From Setaria digitata (taxonomy: Eukaryota; Nematoda; Chromadorea; Rhabditida; Setariidae): 64,000 bases of DNA. The stretch is from the NCBI GenBank assembly GCA_003640385.1, contig RCAB01000337.1, forward strand, positions 1 to 64,000, written 5' to 3'. The notes beneath the pieces were generated by a model. The model did no database searches, had not been told where the DNA came from, and saw only the letters and a program-made list of their open reading frames with translations. Both the position numbers and the translations under genes were made by a program. Positions within the stretch are counted from its first letter, which is position 1. Each line of letters opens with the position of its first letter. Below, one piece after another: positions 52,814 through 64,000 of this stretch.

Positions 52814-53382
52814 TCAATGGAAATCACCGTCCTCACCGCTGTCGTCCTCATCCCCATCGTCGTCCTCATCCCCATCGTCGTCCTCGTCCTCATCGTCGTC
52901 CTCATTCTCATCATCGTCGTCATTCTCCTCGTCGTCATCATTCCCCTCGTCGTCGTCGTCATTTTCATCGCCATCGTTTTCCGCGTCGTCGTTATCCTCG
53001 TCGTAGTTGTCATCGTCGTCGTTATCATTGTTGTCATTATCATCTTCGCCATTATCATCGTCGTCGTTATCATCGTCATCGTAATCATAGCCGTCATTAC
53101 TATCGTCGCCACTGTTACTGTCGTCATAGATGTCGTCTTCCTCGTGGCCTAGATTTTGACATCCGGAATATTCTGAAAAAAAAAAAAGAAAAACTTGACG
53201 AATCAAGGCCGGAAATATATCTTAAAGATATGTAAATATTAATTGATTTCTAACTACTTCTGGCAAAGAATATAACAAAATGATTACTATACTATCAGTA
53301 AGTCTTACTGGTCTGCTCATCAAACATTGTTCCCCATACTTCCAAACAGTTTTCACAGCTTTTGGTCTTCTCATCACGACTC
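52814..53382 (-). CDS. Two exons encoding a CxxC segment and a long Asp-rich acidic tail
   Basis: Exon 53309-53382 in one frame reads SRDEKTKSCENCLEVW and joins in phase 1 (GTAAGA donor, TTTTTCAG acceptor) to exon 52814-53172. The latter begins KYSGCQNLGHEED and continues as about 100 residues that are almost all Asp, Glu, Asn and Gly before a TGA. The underlying DNA is a degenerate GAY-triplet tract, so the tail could be a translated repeat. The upstream connection is unsolved: this frame needs a phase-2 donor and the preceding exon (53520-53672) offers none. A different frame of the first exon would join the preceding exon but meets a stop seven codons into the next. No function can be named. 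Confidence 0.4.
52815..53130. repeat. Degenerate GAY (plus strand RTC) triplet tract
   Basis: Plus strand reads as CATCGTCGTC-type triplets for about 315 bp, with shorter exact internal copies such as TCGTCCTCATCCCCATCG near its left end. It produces long open frames on both strands (Val/Ile/Leu on plus; Asp, or Thr/Met, on minus), which are by-products of the repeat. Confidence 0.8.
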
Positions 53383-53519
53383 CTGAAATTCACATCTGTT
53401 GAAATTGATAATCACAATTTTGCTTTTGTAAAGGGCAGTATGAAATGGCCACCCAAAACTAACGTCTAAGTGATTAAACTGTTTGCTTTTCTTGGACTTA
53501 ACTAGCATCTCTATCAAAC

Positions 53520-54149
53520 TTAATTTTTATTGCTTAGAAATTCGACAGGTGCTGGACTCAGGTAACGACGTTTGCGATCATTTTTGCGGTATTCATTGAA
53601 TGGTTCCGAAAAGTATCTGGATTCATCCAGGAAACGCTTCGATTTATTCAGAAAGCGCTTGTGGTTCATAATCTATAACCGAATATTCATGATTATTCTT
53701 AATAAAAAAGCATCTTTTTTAAGTGATAAAATGTTAATAAAATTTAGGAGATTTCATTGAATTCCACTCACAATCTACTCCAACAGCTTCATTATGCGCA
53801 TTAAAAATTGAATTAATTTTGCAATTAAAGTTTACTTTTCTTTCGCGTGTTTTTCTTGTTTCTTCTATTTGTATTTTCAAACTCTCCGATACACTGTCGA
53901 CAATAGCTTGCAATTTCGTGATTCGATGAAAAACGCCCTGCACTTCCTGAATTTGCAAAACTGATCAGGAAATTGTTTACAAAAAAAAGAACTTCATAAA
54001 GCGTTAAAATTGCTTACATTGCTGGTCTCCTGAATTGTGACACGTAATGTATGCATACTTTCTCTCACATGTGCTATACGATCCTCGACGAAAAATGGGT
54101 TTGTTCCAAACATATCGTCCATGTTTTCGGAAAAATCTCTTCCAACCAT
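53520..54149 (-). CDS. Unrecognised small coiled-coil protein
   Basis: Three minus-strand exons: 54018-54149, 53779-53946, 53520-53672; about 150 residues. The start is MVGRDFSENMDDMFGTNPFF; the middle (VRESMHTLRVTIQETSNEVQ to SESLKIQIEETRKTRERK) is a heptad-like amphipathic helix; the C-terminal part is basic (SKRFLDESRYFSEPF, KNDRKRRYLSP). The style recalls the N-terminal helical region of syntaxins, but no SNARE motif or membrane anchor follows, so I do not assign it. The join from exon 2 to 3 has a choice: a weak donor after 53779 (phase 0) keeps the 50-residue basic exon, while a stronger GTGAGT donor after 53772 (phase 1) gives a short YYEPQALSE end. First exon and coiled coil are the safest part. 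Confidence 0.55.
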
Positions 54150-57081
54150 ATTGCTGATCTTTTTTTATCCTAACCAATTTAAATTCAGAATTCTAATATA
54201 ACAAAGATCCGTAAATTATGGTAATGACATTGATATCAGAATTGTTTGAAGCTGCACTTTTTATGTCCTTATGTCAAAAGCGAGTGTAATTTAAAAACAA
54301 TTGTACTGCATAGAAGTCTAACTAATAACAAGAATATAAAATGAATGTAAAATTTTCATTTACCAAAATATGTAATTTTTTGGGAATAACAGATGAAAAA
54401 TGAGGATATACCAATGAATACTGAAAATTTCAGCTGCTGAAAAAAGAGTATCGATGAAAATATTGGAATTTTTTTTTTTTATTCGTGCGAAATAAACATA
54501 ATTTTTGGAATCTACTGGTAACTCTTGATAAGCTTCATTTTTTCTAGAGATGATATACTTCGAATAACTTACTCCTTACCTGCCTTGTAGTATTAAGATT
54601 AAAAGTCTTCTGAAAACAGTTACCAAAGTTCACTGAAAATAGAAATAGGTTTAACAACGCTTCTTTCCTATCGTTCATCCAAAAGGATTAAAACTTCATA
54701 ACTGGGCATAAAATGGATGTGCTGTAGAATTGTAAAAAACGTGTAAAATGTAAAATTTAGGTGTTTATTTTACTCGAGATTAGAAAATCAAATACATAAA
54801 AAGGCAGTAGAAGCAAGATGTACGAAGGGGGTAAATAAATAAATAAAAGGAGTAAATAAATAAATAAAAGGGGTAAATAAATCATATGAATTGTTATGAT
54901 TCGTAAGGAAAAACCCAAGAAAATGAGAGACGAAAGTCGAAGCAACCACACTCCAAGCAGAGGAATCGAAAATGACTTTGATTATAGTTTGTTCCAGTAT
55001 ATTTGATGATGACTATATGCAAATATTGAGATACAAACGGTGCTGCTGTCATGAAGTGCAATGTAATATGCAAATTCGATAACAGGAAAATGTTAGCAGG
55101 ATTAAAAGATATTGTTATTTAAACAAATATTACTAAACTTGTATTATAAATATCATAAAAAACAAAAAATATTAGATACTCGATATCTTCTCTAACACTT
55201 TTTAGTTGAGTATTATAAATTGTTGCCTAATCCATAAATTTAGGTGGATGACAGCTTCATCTAGACTAAATTTTATCTTGTCGTCAAATACAGGTCTAAA
55301 AAGAAAAAAAGTAAATCTCGTACGGTATGTTGACTATCCTGAAAAGTGTCCTTATCCGTAAAAGAAATTAGAGTCCCAAATCACCTGAATTGAAAGGCTT
55401 CAGGCAACCACGTCTTCCACCCAGTGCTGTACTGTATACTGAAATAGTTGCCTAGGACTTTATTAGACTGGTCAAGTAGGTGCACCAGTGTGATCTACGT
55501 GACTCAATATAGTAGCTCAATATTTACGACAATGAGTCATCAATAGCATTAATTATTGTTTTATTTCACTTTCATTTGATATTTCAATAATTTCTAAAGC
55601 ACCAGGTAATTATGATTTTTTAGTTTTAATTTTCTTTTAAATTTGCTAATTTTTTAAAAGATAGTAAAAGTAATGACAACCGTATTAATTGTTTCAGAGT
55701 TTGTCGCAAATGGACGGTTGCTTAAACGCAGAAGACGACGATGGGAATTTTGGTGGAATTAAATTTTGTGCAACTAAATCTCATAATATAATTGCAATTG
55801 TTTTTGTTCGGTTGCTTACTTACAGTTGCAGGAGTCATTATCTTATGCTCGACAGGCGTCGTTTTTCACTAATTGATTCATTAATTTTACTCAAATCTAG
55901 GATAGCAAACAGCACTTATCATTGCTATTTGTGATTTCAAGAAGATAACAACAATAAATCTGACATTATTGTTAAACTATCAATATCTTTAAGGCAACGA
56001 AAATTTTCTCTTTTTCGAAAGAAAGGAAAGCTCACACGAGCCAAATTCTAATTGTCTAAGCATCAGTTAACGATTCTACAAGATACTGGATTTCCAGCAT
56101 TCACTAAATAAGTCTGTTGTTTATTCTTTGACCATAGATTTTAAGAAAAATTTATTTATAAGAATAATCAGATTGAAACTTGGCTTTTTTTCCGAAAAAT
56201 CTTTTAGATTTTAGCAGTTTGCTGCAATCATTTGCTGATATCTTTATCTTCTGCTGATAAGGACCTAAAACATATGTAGATAGGATAAAAGCAATGAAAA
56301 CGACAATGTTCTCGTCTTTTATTCTCATTTGCTATCTGTTTTAGAGATAATAATTATTTTCGGGTTATCATTTGGGTTAAAAATTTGGAATAGAGTCCTA
56401 TTTTGTGGTGATAAGAAATCGATAACTATTCATTGATCTTTCTCCTTTGTTTTCTGTAAGTCAGCGGGAGCAAATTTTCTTCCAAAATATTCTCATCTCT
56501 TCAGGAAAGGCAAATTCACAGGGTTACTGTAGGATAGCTGGGACGAGCACTGTTAGGGTTATCATTATAAGGGAGTGTAAAATCAAATTTGATCTAATTA
56601 CCTTTAATTTTGATGTCAGAAATATTTTATGTTAATATTTGTAATAATATCATTGTTTTTAATATCGGTGTCAGTGCTATTAACGATGTCAATTATTTAA
56701 TGATAATTATCGTCTCAATAGTTCAGTAACATTAAGGAAGTTTTTGACATTTTCACATATGCTTCTACTAATTCCAACCACTTCCAACATTTACTTTCGC
56801 ATTAAAAGGGAAGGAAATGAGTGTGAATTAGTTGGCTCAAAGACAGCAGTTGGATTATTAAAAATGTCAGCACCTTTATGACTACTCCTAAACGTTTTCT
56901 GCGTATTTTCCCATGACCATAACTGTTGGCGATATAAAACCTTTGAAACTAAAAAGAAATACTTGTCGTAATACTTATTCTGTTGTCGTACTGCTATGTC
57001 ACTGATAACTGGAACTGACAATGCTTAGTAATGTGTCATTTTCATTACAGAAATTATCGGCGTAGAAGCAGTACTGATGAA
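54150..57081. other. Divergent intergenic region, no firm gene
   Basis: About 2.9 kb between the minus-strand coiled-coil gene and the plus-strand CASPR-like gene; promoters for both probably lie here. A possible plus-strand exon after GTTTCAG at 55697 (frame with MDGCLNAEDDDGNFGG) was seen but has no clear partner. Confidence 0.45.
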
Positions 57082-57163
57082 ATGGCTATCGCTTATCATA
57101 AAGTTAAGCTTTTATTACATATGTTGCTGCTGTTTTTCAACTTACAGTTTCCGTTAGCAACAG
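57051..57163 (+). CDS. Candidate alternative first exon (signal peptide) of the CASPR-like gene
   Basis: After a TTTTCATTACAG acceptor at 57050, an ATG at 57082 opens MAIAYHKVKLLLHMLLLFFN, a good signal peptide, ending LATG at a GTAGCA donor in phase 1. This is the same phase as the other candidate first exon (59299-59371), so either could join the exon at 59684. The acceptor could be a trans-splice site or a cis site for a further upstream exon. Confidence 0.4.
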
Positions 57164-58435
57164 GTAGCAATCTTAAAAGTGTACATATCCCATCTATAAA
57201 ACTTTTCACTTCCATTTTAAAATTTTATAATCTATTGCTAAATTGCTGAAATGCCAATAGTTTTACAAATATAACTGGTACTAGTAAAACTTTACAGGGA
57301 TAAAAATGATTGGTAGCATAGTACAATTATGTTAATTAACAAAAACGTTCTTAACGAGGAGATTAATTCAAATGAAAAGTTTACTTCACTGGCTTCATTT
57401 ATAATTTTTGCTCAATTTGAAGCTGAAAATTGGTATTTCGTCATAATTCTAGTAAAGTTCGAAATATAAATAAGGTAAGAAGCAATTTAACTAAAAATCG
57501 TCATTAAACGAATAAGCAAATTTATCTCTTATGCCAGATGTTAATATTATATGGCCTATTATGAAGTGATGTAAAGTGCGATTTTGTTATCCTTATTGAT
57601 AATGCAGCGAAACGAGGCTTGATATGCATAAGCGAAGTGTCAACAGCTAGGCTACAATAAACATAAATGCATTGTTTCAAATTAAAAAATTGCCTAAAGT
57701 TACATAACATATAACCTATGTATTTCTGATCACGAAATAAGTAAAATAATAATAAATAAGATATTTTTATAAAGGTGAGCAAAATTGATAAATTTATTCA
57801 TCCTTGTCAGATAATTTCACCGCTTCTCTGATTTAACAATAATCGAAAATATGCAGGCTTATTTTAAAACATAGGGTGATAAAGAACTAATCAAAATACT
57901 TTCGCAGAAATATTCATTATTCAGTGCATAACTGATGTGTGGTAATTAATTCCAAATTTCACTTTATTTTCCAATATCAATGGCATATGTTCCAAAACAC
58001 TCCAAAATGCTTTCTTCTATTTTTTTCTTTCTTTTTTTTCTTGCAGCGCTTCTGATAATTTAAGAACTCTAAAACTTTTTATTGCTTTCATGTTCACTTT
58101 GCTACTAATTTGATTACCATTTTGCATATCTTAGTACCAAAAAAATATGTCTTTCTTCCTAAGTTCTCCCTAAGTATGGAGGAAGATTATCCATAGTGTG
58201 GCTATGTGCGCAACAGATAGATAAGAGATGCCTAGGAAATAAACTGATGATAGCTATTTAATGTATCAGTTTACTAATGAATTAATAATGAAAAAATGGT
58301 GGATAGAAGGAAATGACCTGAGGATTCTCGACTTTGCGCATGTCTGAAGCATGAAAACTTATATCAATTTTCCCTTCCCTTTTAATTTATTATTGCTCTT
58401 AATTTTCAAAATTTTACGCTTCTACTCATCTAGAA

Positions 58436-58436
<1 letters not shown>

Positions 58437-58467
<31 letters not shown>
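58437..58467. repeat. Poly-T run
   Basis: Thirty-one consecutive T, the longest homopolymer in the window; no evident function. Confidence 0.9.
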
Positions 58468-58473
<6 letters not shown>

Positions 58474-58879
58474 GCTTGAATGGAAATATTGAATTTGTCA
58501 TGCCTGTTGCCCTTCGCTTGCATAAATAATTTCATCTGCTTCTTCAAGTTCCTCGATAATATGATTGGCTTTTTCGAGGAATAATCAAGAGACGTTGATT
58601 GTAATAGTGTCATAGAAGAAGAACAGAAGACTTGATTGTTGGCCAGGTGATGTTATGACTATAAAAGGAGGAGGGATGAGTATCATTACCTGATCATTGG
58701 CTATGTGAGGAAAGATAAAAGACCCAAAGGAAATTGTTTGTTGGCCTAATTGGTTATTAAGAACCAGATTTATATGTTTGGTTGGTAATCTTCCATCCTC
58801 CCAAACCATCAAATTCATCTATCCACCAGAAGCAGGAATAAAAATTGCTTAGGCGAATGGCATCAAAGAAATACAGTGT

Positions 58880-58915
58880 AAGAGAGGAAGAGAGAGACAG
58901 AGAGAGCAGAGAAAG
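58880..58915. repeat. GA-rich tract
   Basis: Alternating AG/GA DNA over about 36 bp in the presumed 5' flank of the CASPR-like gene. GA tracts are common near animal promoters, but no specific factor site is claimed. Confidence 0.7.
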
Positions 58916-59298
58916 CCAAAGCCAAGGGAAATGAGCCTTGTTAGTGCAGCTGCTTCACTCCTAGTCACTCTCGATCAGTTGACGAAGCTCTTCTCGTCGT
59001 ATGTATAGACGGAAGTGGACAACACTGAGGAATTCGCTCATTACTGTCCACCACAAAGCAAACAGTTTCTCAACTGGGCTGTTATGACCCTGTCAGAGGA
59101 AACACCTGTCTATGGTCATATTTCATTAAATCATCATTTTATACCACTATCTGCAATTTCACTATTACTGATATGCAGTACTGCCATCCAGTGATGACTC
59201 TCAACACTGGCCATCGTGCTATCTCCATCTCTATCGGTCACTACCATTTGCAACAATCTCCTAAAATTGGTTATTGAAATTTGAAATTGTTTGCTGGG

Positions 59299-62200
59299 AT
59301 GCGACGACGAACCCATTGCTTGCTGCAGATCTTTCTTCTCTTATTGCTATCTGGTTTGCTGTTTATTCTAGGTAATAATGCATCATTTATTTAGTGGTTT
59401 TTTTTTTTTAATTTGGACTGAAGAATTTGAAAAATATAAAAAGCGTACGGCGAAGTCAAGATCTGATTTCTATTTTGCATACTTCTTGCTTAACTTTAAT
59501 TTCCTTCATCAACGAACTTTCTCACCTCCGATTTCTCCTCTATGTTTGATAGGCTTACACCACTTTATTCAACATCAATGTCAAGCCTAACTTTTCAATA
59601 GCAATGATGTCATGACTTTTTTGATAACTGTATTTAGATGAACCTATGACGATCCGTTTTCTCGGTAATAAATTTACCTTTAGTGAATGGCTTAAGCTGT
59701 GGGGAGCAAAGCATTTCCGCGTTAAGCACCGATCTTGGCTTTGTACATATCATTCAGAGGATTACTCTTTTGGCTCCATTATCATTATTTTATGTGTATA
59801 TCGAAATTAGTGATGATCACAGTACCAGGATTCAGTTGCGTACTCCTAATGGTTCACCTTTGGTATGTTTAAAAACTAACAACAGTTTTTATAAAACTTT
59901 GATTCGAAATTTCATCTGATGCAGAATGACACAATAATGACACTGCAAGTTTCAGTACCTTTTTTCGATATGCAAATAAATACCAGAGTATTGAAAAGTT
60001 TTTTTCATTTATAATGATAAATATACGATGTTTAAAGAACAGTCGATACTCCATGAGTAGAATAAACCATACAAATTACTTTTTGTAATTAACATACAAT
60101 TAAAATGCATTAATTTTATCAGCTATTAATAAATAGTACTTATTATTGATTTGATACAAAGATTTTATATTCATCATTATCGACCACGGCTTCTGAATGG
60201 CAAACACTGGATGTACTTGCAAGACGAATTTATATTGTGCCTGTATACAGCTCCGATGCTGATATTGTTCCCACTGCCGTGATAACTGCTTGCAAATATT
60301 GTAAATATTTGACGAAAAATTTTTTTTGAAGAAATTTGAATTTGTTTGGAGAAAAAAGAAACAAATTTTCTTAATTAATTACAAAATAATTTTTTTAAAT
60401 ATAGCAACAAAAAAGAAAATTTAATTCAGATGAGATAGGTAGTAATGAATGAACATGTTATTGAGGTGACACTAAATGGAAAGCGTAAAAGACCGACCGA
60501 AATTTCAAGTAAATCGAAAATAAAAAGTATTCAGTTTAAATCAGCTGATCCAGATGTTACTGATAACTTGATACCGATAGATGAATTTGACGCATGAAAT
60601 AGTTTAAAAGTAATGTTTTTAGCAACGTCGATATCATATTTCAATGATAACATGTATTCTGTTGATACGCATAAAGTTGGTATTGTTTCAATGTATGAAA
60701 ATCATTTAATTGTTACGTTCCGTACATTTGAAAATGGATTATTTATATTTTCGATGGCTGAACAAGGCGACTTACTAATTGCTCAAATTGTTCATGGCAA
60801 AATTTTTATTATATTTGATTTTGGTAAGTTAATTATATTTAATTTATTGATTGGTGTAAGAATTCATTTCAGTAATGAGGAATTTACTTATGGATGGGAA
60901 AAGAGCATAGGAAATGATGGCATCCTGTTTTTGTAGAGTAGAAACTTGCAAAAGAAATTTTAGGTTCTCTTACTCAAACAACAATCTCTGGAGGTACTGC
61001 GCTAAACGATGGTGAATGGCATGAAATGCGTTGGATTCATCAATTTGATTCTGTGCAGTTGTACGTAGATGGTGTCATCATGAATACTACTGCTCCATCC
61101 GGTCTCTACAGGAAATTGGACTTCGATACAAAGATTCATGTTGGTGGACGACCACCAGATGACATGAGCACTGGTATTGAGGCGAGCTTTCATGGGTGTT
61201 TTGCTCGGATTATGCTCAACAGTATTGACCTTTTGGCTGAAATGCCTCGATCACAACGCAAAGACTGCCAAGTGACCAGTCTTTTATAATTTTATTTTCT
61301 TATTTTCAGTAGTCTGCAATAAAAGCAGCCAGAAAGCACATCCATGCATCATTTTTAAGATTCAAAAATTCGGAAGTTCCGATGAGTCCCAAAGATGAAC
61401 CTAAATGTTAGCAGAGACTCGCGTCCTTCAGTATTTCTACATATTCTTCAGCAGTTCCTTTGCAGATGCCAAGGTCACAACCGATGACCATTACCGATGG
61501 AGGATCCGTCTCAATACCATTTTCATTCCTGCCATTTTCAATTGAATTTCGAATATTGCCTCAACCATGCTCAATATTATTATTAACAGATGCTAACAAC
61601 AAATCGCTCGCACAGATATCGCTAGATAAAAATGGCTTATTAGTTTTGAAAATATTTGCTGATATGTCGGAAGTTGAGCAATTACCACAACCTGGTTTGA
61701 AATTATTCTTAAAAAAAGAACTTTACTCAGTAAACTTGATTGTTTTAATTTAATTCAGCAATACAGTTCTCATTAACAGTTTTATTTTGTTTTGTTTTTT
61801 TTTTTTTTTTAATTTCTATTCTTGTATATTTGGATGATACTGATACTCTTAAATATAGGCAGATTAGTTAATGATGGCAGTTGGCATGCAATGTCAATAA
61901 TGATTTGGGGAGAACGATTACATGTCGATGTTGACAGCTATACGGTACTTTGGTCAGACGGGAGTGCAGTACGAAATATAGCAAAGCAACTTGCTCATTT
62001 CCATTTATCAGCAGTTGGATGTTACCGTTCAGCTACTGTAGCTTTCAAGTCAGCAAATCTAGCTGGCAATATTACGTTGGATGGATGTCATTTTCAAGAA
62101 AGGTAATTATTTTTTAATTGTAAAAGGTAACTTTCAGACGTATTTTCGGTTCTGATAACAAATAGGACTAATATACTAATTAAAATTGTAATAGAACCAA

Positions 62201-64000
62201 TTTTTTCATTAAAACTGCATATTCAAACGAAATCAATGTTGAGAAAGACGCAAATGTTAAACTTTTATAGAATGCACATAAAAAGAAATGCTATTAAAGA
62301 AAATAGCAATTAAGTTTATCGTCTTATTACATATTCAATCCAAATGTACTTTATAATTTACAATAGACGGATTAAAGCTTAAATATCTATACGTATAATC
62401 GCTTAAGAGAATAATATAAGAAAACAAAAACTTATTTCCTAGATGTCTTCCGAATCCTTGCGAAAATGATGCCGTTTGTGAACACATATCATTAAATGAC
62501 TTCAGATGTAATTGTCATGATATTTATTATGGAAAAACATGCCATGCTAGTGAGTTATTTGTCATATTTTATATAGCAAAAGAAGTGGTGAGAAAATTAT
62601 ACCTGAAAATTTGAAACAGTTATCATTTCATACACTGACTTCATTCTTTTATAAACTACTCTGCTTCTAATATTTCGCATAATTGTTATAAATTTGCCGA
62701 TACTGCATGATTATCAACAATGATAATAGTAAAATTTAGCGCGAAAATGCCATTCCTGCGAAGAATTCTTTGCAAAGAATTCGCACATCAGGAAAAAAAA
62801 TATCACGATTGATCTAGATGGTGGAAATTCATTAAAACCACTTACGGTACAATGTGAACGAAATTTCGAAGATTACAACAATAACATAAGAATTACAACA
62901 ACAATCTTTCATCAGCTCGGGAATAATGACATTGTAATCAGTGGAAATTATGAACCGGGTTCTGTTAAGAGATCACTTAATTATGGTATAACCACTGATC
63001 AATTAGATCGTTTTATCGAGGGATTTGAAAATTGTAAACAGGTAAATTTTTGTATATCGTTATATTCTTGAAATTCATATCAGTGACAGGCACATGACTT
63101 AACCTTTACCCTTCTGATTTGTTTAAGACTTGTGGTGACTTCAGTGAATCCTGATGATGACTTCACTCAAACACGTGCTGCACTTGCAGTACATGCGTTA
63201 CGAATGTCGAGGTGGTGCAAAACTGATGAGTTATGGTACTGAACGAAGACCATCGTCCTGGTACAGTACACGAAATGGTCAACATGCGATGCAATGGGGT
63301 GATGCACCGCCGTATTCAAGAATGTGTCCATGTGCTTCCAATTCATCTTGTATACGTAACAGGTTTATTGTATTAACCTTGGTTACCGTATCTACCATCC
63401 ATTTATTTTTTACTGCACTTCAAATACGCAGGCATTTTATGACGAGTAAATTGCAGTGTTTCGTATTGGATAGGTGATCCATAGATTAGATCGTAATTTG
63501 AATACTTAATTTAATGTGCATTTTACAGTTTCTCCTCCAAAGACATCCTATATGCATGATGTACCGTATGTTTTGTTTCAAAAATACAACTAAGAGTGCT
63601 TTTTAGAATCTGTAATTGTGATAGCGGTGAAGATAGCGTTGATGAAGGTTACAATTCCCATATGCAGTTGTTACCAGTAATGAATCTATATCTTGGAGGT
63701 ACAACAACTACATCCGCAATAAATATTTTTATCGGTCCTCTCGTTTGTAGTCATCGTCGTAAGTGCTTCTCAGTTATTCGAACACTTTAACTAAGGACTA
63801 AATATTTAAAAATAAATAAATCAACTAATTAATTAAAAGACATTCTAAAATTACGTTGATAGAAAGGAATGAAAAAGATTAAGAGGAAAGCAATTTTCTC
63901 ACTTCGTGATAGCTTGTTTAGCTGATAATTATAAGCCTTAATTATCACCTTTCCATGCAGATGTATTTGATGGAATAACATTTCTGAATCGTGATGCTCG
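59299..64000 (+). CDS. CASPR / neurexin-IV-like receptor, 5' part (runs off the window)
   Basis: CASPR-family receptors are single-pass adhesion proteins of neural, gut and septate-type junctions (nematode relatives: NLR-1, ITX-1). Thirteen exons, all phase-compatible: 59299-59371, 59684-59862, 60162-60300, 60443-60508, 60623-60823, 60964-61271, 61466-61694, 61859-62102, 62443-62549, 62740-63041, 63190-63362, 63607-63758, 63961-64000 and beyond; about 737 residues so far. Order: signal peptide (RRRTHCLLQIFLLLLLSGLL); a diverged Cys-bounded discoidin-like region (about 29-130); LamG1 (about 135-318; LNDGEWHEMRW, VQLYVDGV, FHGCFARIMLN); LamG2 (about 323-475; VNDGSWHAMSI); a six-Cys EGF (about 480-515; CLPNPCENDAVC, GKTC); a fibrinogen-like region with LDRFIEGFENCKQ, YECRGGAKL, QWGDAPPYSRMCPC, ICNCDSGEDSVDEGY, IGPLVC and FDGITFLNRDA. 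Missing: third and fourth LamG, second EGF, membrane span. Exons 3 and 4 have unusual acceptors. Confidence 0.88.

Larger units (their letters stand above)
57164..59298. other. Upstream region or first intron of the CASPR-like gene
   Basis: About 2.1 kb with no recognised exon. It includes a 31-base poly-T run (58437-58467) and a GA-rich tract (58880-58915) roughly 400 bp before the ATG at 59299. Confidence 0.5.

Noticed and set aside
52721..53152. 143-codon plus-strand frame rich in Val/Ile/Leu
   Set aside because: Reading of the GAY/RTC triplet tract in the opposite strand; no initiation context or conserved pattern.
55698..55934. Plus-strand exon-like stretch after GTTTCAG
   Set aside because: Good acceptor and a plausible MDGCLNAEDDDG start, but no donor or partner exon that gives a recognisable protein.
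1..64000. tRNA, rRNA, CRISPR or transposase genes
   Set aside because: No convincing tRNA T-loop context, rRNA-like conserved segment, spaced direct repeat array or transposase motif was seen by eye; a covariance-model search would be needed to exclude small RNAs.

Overview
The window is AT-rich eukaryotic DNA with small multi-exon genes. Introns run from about 70 bp to over 1 kb, end in nematode-style TTTCAG-type acceptors and contain many poly-A/T runs. Two gene families are typical of nematodes (a C6-domain protein and a CPG4-like Cys-rich protein), and several plausible spliced-leader acceptors lie 2-22 nt before start codons. This points to a nematode, most likely a spirurid or filarial worm, but the genus cannot be read from the sequence. 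All gene models below were assembled by hand from splice sites, reading phase and remembered family patterns; no search was run.

Layout. 1.0-4.5 kb (+): IFT54/TRAF3IP1 (dyf-11 type), a ciliary transport protein. 7.3-12.5 kb (+): a TAB1/TAP-1-like PP2C pseudophosphatase with a large disordered insertion and an unusual frame break near its 3' end. 14.5-19.0 kb (-): a secreted BPI/LBP/CETP-family lipid-binding protein, complete in 12 exons. 23.7-29.4 kb (-): a Bicaudal-C homologue with KH domains and a C-terminal SAM domain; its last exon is unresolved. 29.4-44.2 kb: gene-poor DNA holding one recognisable small gene, a C6-domain protein at 38.6-39.5 kb (-) whose 5' end is missing.

44.2-54.2 kb is a compact minus-strand cluster. 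In transcription order it holds an unrecognised coiled-coil protein, exons with a very acidic Asp-rich tail, p47/NSFL1C (SEP+UBX), NDUFA12 of respiratory complex I, and a secreted Cys-rich CPG4-like protein with two apparent GC-AG introns. The spacing of roughly 0.7-1 kb allows a polycistronic unit but does not prove one. 57-64 kb (+): the 5' part of a CASPR/neurexin-IV-like receptor (signal peptide, diverged discoidin-like region, LamG, LamG, EGF, fibrinogen-like) that runs off the window and has two candidate signal-peptide first exons.

No CRISPR, prokaryotic element, transposase, rRNA or convincing tRNA was seen. The genes do not form one pathway. The most notable observations are splice-site anomalies: a GT-to-AT donor in IFT54, a 10-bp GTAATTTCAG junction in the TAB1-like gene, paired GC-AG introns, and a KH3 domain in Bicaudal-C that has lost its GXXG loop.
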